Positions 13,120 through 15,543 of a stretch of 15,543 bases of DNA are shown here, in pieces. Numbering within the stretch: position 1 is the first letter of the stretch; the number at the start of each line of letters is the position of its first letter. The position numbers and the translations under genes were made by a program. The stretch comes from Caldiserica bacterium UBA646 (GTDB taxonomy: Bacteria > Caldisericota > Caldisericia > Caldisericales > Caldisericaceae), in NCBI GenBank assembly GCA_002299965.1, contig DBOM01000027.1, forward strand, positions 23,549 through 39,091, given 5' to 3'. The notes under the pieces are model-generated. The model worked only from the letters and a program-made list of their open reading frames with translations. It was not told where the DNA came from and did no database searches.

Positions 13120-15374
13120 TTGAGTATCTCCTTCAATAATACAATTGCACCGCGTTTGCTAAGGGGATTGTTTCTATTTCCACACTTTGGAGAAAAAATG
13201 CAGGAAGGGCACCCTGTTTTGCAAGAACAAGTTGAAACTGTCTTATATGCAGCAGTAAACAGTTCTTCGGCACGTTCAAAACCTTTTTCAGCAAGACCAA
13301 CGCCTCCCTCTGCTCCATCATACACAAATATAGTTGATTTGCCAGTATCTGGATGAAGAGGATGTGAAACTCCGCCAACATCATTTCTATCGCACATCAC
13401 AACAATCGGCATCATTGCAACAAGTAAATGCTCAACAGCATGTATAGTGCCTAAAATTTCTTCTTCCGTCTCTTTGATAAGCTTTTCAAGTGACAAATTT
13501 AGTGTAAACCAAAATGCTTTTGTAGTAAAAGTCATTACAGGAAGTTTTAGTTCTTCTTCGCCTATCTTTTTATCCGTCCCGTATTGCTTTTTCATAAAAC
13601 CAATTGTCGTTTCACTAACCAAAACATCGCCAAAATACATATCCAAACGGTGAAACTTTTCTTTCTTATCAACACCTTTTACATCTATTCTATGAATGGC
13701 AAGAGAATCTGTATAGTAATTTAAATTAGTTTTTGAAAGGAGTGCGTATTTGCCCTGTAAATTAAGTTCGCTCACAAAATATGGGTCAGCAAGATGAAAG
13801 TAAATTGCCCCCTTAAAAACTTCTTCAACAGCCCTTCGCATAGAAATTATCTCAAGCACTTCATTAGTTTCTTCGTTTTTGAGCACGATATCCTGCCCGT
13901 TACTGCCCCTGATACTCACCTTAGCAGCAGGGTAATCTCTCAAAGCATAGTAAAATTTATGTCCTCTTTGCTCTAAAACTTCTTGATGGGAGAGAGCGTT
14001 CAAGCTGTCATTCAAACTTCGCCCAAAATATTCAGTGTCAATAGTATCGTTAATCGGCATTTCATAAGAAGCACATTTAATATGAGGAGTAAGAATGTGA
14101 GGATTATCCGGGTTAATCGCAATACTTTCAAAGCTCTCTCTGAAAAGGTAATCCGGATCTTTAATAAAATATTGATCGAGTGGATTTACTCCTGCAATAA
14201 AAATTGTAATAGATGCACCGTTCCTTCCCGAACGCCCCGATTCCTGAAAAACACTAGAAATTGTCCCAGGATAACCAATAATAATGGTCGCATCAAGATC
14301 TCCGATGTCTATGCCTAGCTCAAGCGCATTTGTAGTAATAATGGTTTTAATTTCGCCGCTTCGCAATTTCTCTTCAATGTCATTTCGCAGTTCCTTCAAG
14401 TAACCCGCTCTGTATGACGAAACAAGACGCTTATCGGTAGCATTTATTTTGCTCAAAAGGTCTTTCGTTATCATTTCAACGCCTCGTCTTGACCGCGCAA
14501 AAACAATAGTTCTCAGATTGTTTTTTAAAAGTTCTTCCATAATCCAAACGGCTTCTTTGTAACTGCTCCTTTTTAAATTTGTTTTAGTGTCAATGCGAAG
14601 TGGATCAAAAATGATAAAGTATTTTTTAAAAGGAGTTACAGTTGAAAATCCTACCCTTCGTGCTCGCTCACCTACAAGCTTAAAAGCAAATTCTTCCGGA
14701 TTTTGAAGCGTCGCAGATGATAAAATAAATTGAGGAAAACTTCCATAGTAATGAGAAATACGTCTCAATCTCCTCATTACTTCACTCATATGTGAGCCCA
14801 GAACTCCCCGATAATAATGGGCTTCATCAATTACAACAAATTTTAGTTGAGAAAAAAATTTGTCCCAATTTGTATGGTATGGCAAAATTCCAACATGAAG
14901 TAGATCAGGATTTGTAAGGAGAATGCGAGCTTTTTTCTTTAAAAAATTTCTTTCCGAAAAAGGTGTATCTCCATCGTAAGCCCCGAATATAATATCCTTA
15001 CCAACAAGTACATCATCAATCTTTTTAAGCTGGTCATGCGCCAATGCTTTTGTAGGATAAATATAAAGAGCAGTGCTACTTTTATTTTTCAGAAGATGGT
15101 CTAGCACTGGTAGATTAAAGGACAGTGTTTTACCGGTTGCTGTACCAGTTGCAATGATAACATTTTCTCCATCTTTAATAGAATTTATTGTCTCAATCTG
15201 ATGGGGGAAAAGCGATAATATATCCCGCTGTGAAAGATATTGCCGAAGAGTGCCATGCAAAAAACCTGGAACAGGAAGCAAATCAAAAGACTTGCCGGAA
15301 ACTTCAAATATCCTCACAAATTGATTGTCGTAGTTCTTATTTTTCTTCAGTTCTTCAATAATATATTTAATCAT
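13116..15374 (-). CDS. mrfA: DEAH-box helicase with C-terminal Cys cluster, MrfA/YprA-like
   Basis: Superfamily 2 ATP-dependent DNA helicase resembling B. subtilis MrfA (YprA), a 3'-5' helicase for excision of mitomycin lesions, and the eukaryotic Hrq1 relatives. The 752 residues show a Q-like LFPHQIETI (55-63), Walker A GTATGKT (77-83) and PTKALAHDQ (107-115). These are followed by DEAH (183-186) in VIDEAHYYRG, motif III SAT (220-222), FARSRRGVEMI and the motif VI arginine finger QESGRSGRNG. The C-terminal DUF1998-type domain ends with TCSCKTGCPSCIFSPKCGN; cysteines 716, 718, 722, 725 and 731 are a probable metal site. No MrfB/YprB nuclease gene adjoins it. The ATG at 15374 has no ribosome site, and a terminator hairpin ends eight bases before it. 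I saw no better start downstream; a GTG at codon 20 is the main alternative. The gene overlaps the Lit-like gene by four bases. Confidence 0.92.
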   Translation of the reverse strand: MIKYIIEELKKNKNYDNQFVRIFEVSGKSFDLLPVPGFLHGTLRQYLSQRDILSLFPHQIETINSIKDGENVIIATGTATGKTLSFNLPVLDHLLKNKSSTALYIYPTKALAHDQLKKIDDVLVGKDIIFGAYDGDTPFSERNFLKKKARILLTNPDLLHVGILPYHTNWDKFFSQLKFVVIDEAHYYRGVLGSHMSEVMRRLRRISHYYGSFPQFILSSATLQNPEEFAFKLVGERARRVGFSTVTPFKKYFIIFDPLRIDTKTNLKRSSYKEAVWIMEELLKNNLRTIVFARSRRGVEMITKDLLSKINATDKRLVSSYRAGYLKELRNDIEEKLRSGEIKTIITTNALELGIDIGDLDATIIIGYPGTISSVFQESGRSGRNGASITIFIAGVNPLDQYFIKDPDYLFRESFESIAINPDNPHILTPHIKCASYEMPINDTIDTEYFGRSLNDSLNALSHQEVLEQRGHKFYYALRDYPAAKVSIRGSNGQDIVLKNEETNEVLEIISMRRAVEEVFKGAIYFHLADPYFVSELNLQGKYALLSKTNLNYYTDSLAIHRIDVKGVDKKEKFHRLDMYFGDVLVSETTIGFMKKQYGTDKKIGEEELKLPVMTFTTKAFWFTLNLSLEKLIKETEEEILGTIHAVEHLLVAMMPIVVMCDRNDVGGVSHPLHPDTGKSTIFVYDGAEGGVGLAEKGFERAEELFTAAYKTVSTCSCKTGCPSCIFSPKCGNRNNPLSKRGAIVLLKEILK

Positions 15375-15382
15375 ATTTAAGA

Positions 15383-15411
15383 AAAATAGAGGGAAATGCT
15401 CCCTCTATTTT
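15383..15411 (-). terminator. Strong hairpin terminator just before the helicase start
   Basis: A perfect 12-bp inverted repeat (15383-15394 and 15400-15411) encloses a five-base loop. The stem contains AGAGGGA, and on the minus strand its 3' arm runs into TATTTTTCTT, giving a U-rich tail. It fits an intrinsic terminator for the gene entering from the right. On the plus strand the U-tract is shorter (TATTTT, then CC), so function in that direction is less likely. Confidence 0.75.
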
Positions 15412-15461
15412 CCACTTCATCGCTGCTTTCTTCTTTCTTAGAGGGCAGAAGATCTCCTCTT

Positions 15462-15543
15462 CTACTTTTTCGTTTCCCGCTTTTTTGTTTTTTTCTTTTT
15501 TTTCGCTGTTTTACCAACATCTTTAGGTTTTTCTGGTGTCGTT
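15462..15543 (-). CDS. Lysine-rich C-terminal end of an unidentified protein (partial)
   Basis: Reading the minus strand from the right edge, a frame gives 26 residues and a TAG stop at 15462-15464. The product ends in a strongly basic tail (GKTAKKKKKTKKRETKK) of the kind seen at the ends of many DNA- or RNA-binding proteins. The stop lies about 50 bases before the terminator hairpin, as expected for a gene that ends there. A second frame is also open from the edge to 15377 and is Lys/Arg-rich too, but it would run through the hairpin, so I prefer the shorter one. The protein cannot be named from this fragment. Confidence 0.45.
   Translation of the reverse strand, partial: TTPEKPKDVGKTAKKKKKTKKRETKK

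Noticed and set aside
15447..15463. Second small hairpin (AGAAGA/TCTTCT, five-base loop) near the right edge.
   Set aside because: It overlaps the proposed stop codon of the partial gene and lacks a following T-run, so I do not call it a terminator.

Overview
The window is a compact, AT-rich stretch of bacterial chromosome with short intergenic gaps, overlapping genes and standard-code stops (TAA, TAG and TGA all end genes). It holds ten complete protein genes and two cut by the window edges. Most genes have strong Shine-Dalgarno sequences; dnaX, recR and the right-hand helicase do not. I cannot fix the phylum from the sequence. A TIGR01906/Lit-type membrane protein, an MrfA-type helicase and a Gram-positive-like DnaX point towards Bacillota or an AT-rich, deep-branching anaerobic/thermophilic lineage, but this is inference. 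I see no insertion sequence, phage gene, CRISPR array, tRNA or rRNA. The content is mostly housekeeping, and no wholly new multi-gene system stands out.

Left block (1-4771, minus strand): comEA, comEC and polA (truncated by the window edge) are packed head to tail behind a plausible promoter at 4808-4835. ComEA binds incoming double-stranded DNA and ComEC is the inner-membrane channel for the single strand. PolA is a 5' nuclease/polymerase whose proofreading domain looks catalytically dead. ComEC keeps a C-terminal metallo-beta-lactamase-like region but has lost the metal-binding signature.

Second block (4842-8673, minus): dnaX, ybaB, recR and eno form a tight run. dnaX, ybaB and recR are a widely conserved replication/repair trio (clamp loader, nucleoid-associated protein, RecFOR recombination mediator); here enolase follows directly. 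The promoter in front of dnaX is placed so that transcription should begin at the A of its ATG, suggesting a leaderless mRNA. A MscS-type mechanosensitive channel (8696-9757, minus) lies just upstream.

Centre (9758-12338): a divergent regulatory region separates mscS from a plus-strand pair, a threonine aldolase-type PLP enzyme and a 12-TM MFS transporter. It contains two facing promoters and a 16-bp AT palindrome between their -35 boxes.

Right block (12460-15543, minus): an MrfA/YprA-like DEAH helicase with a C-terminal cysteine cluster overlaps by ATGA a small membrane protein of the TIGR01906/Lit family (lipoprotein intramolecular transacylase). A strong 12-bp hairpin terminator lies only eight bases before the helicase start codon. 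Beyond it is the lysine-rich C-terminal end of another minus-strand gene that leaves the window.
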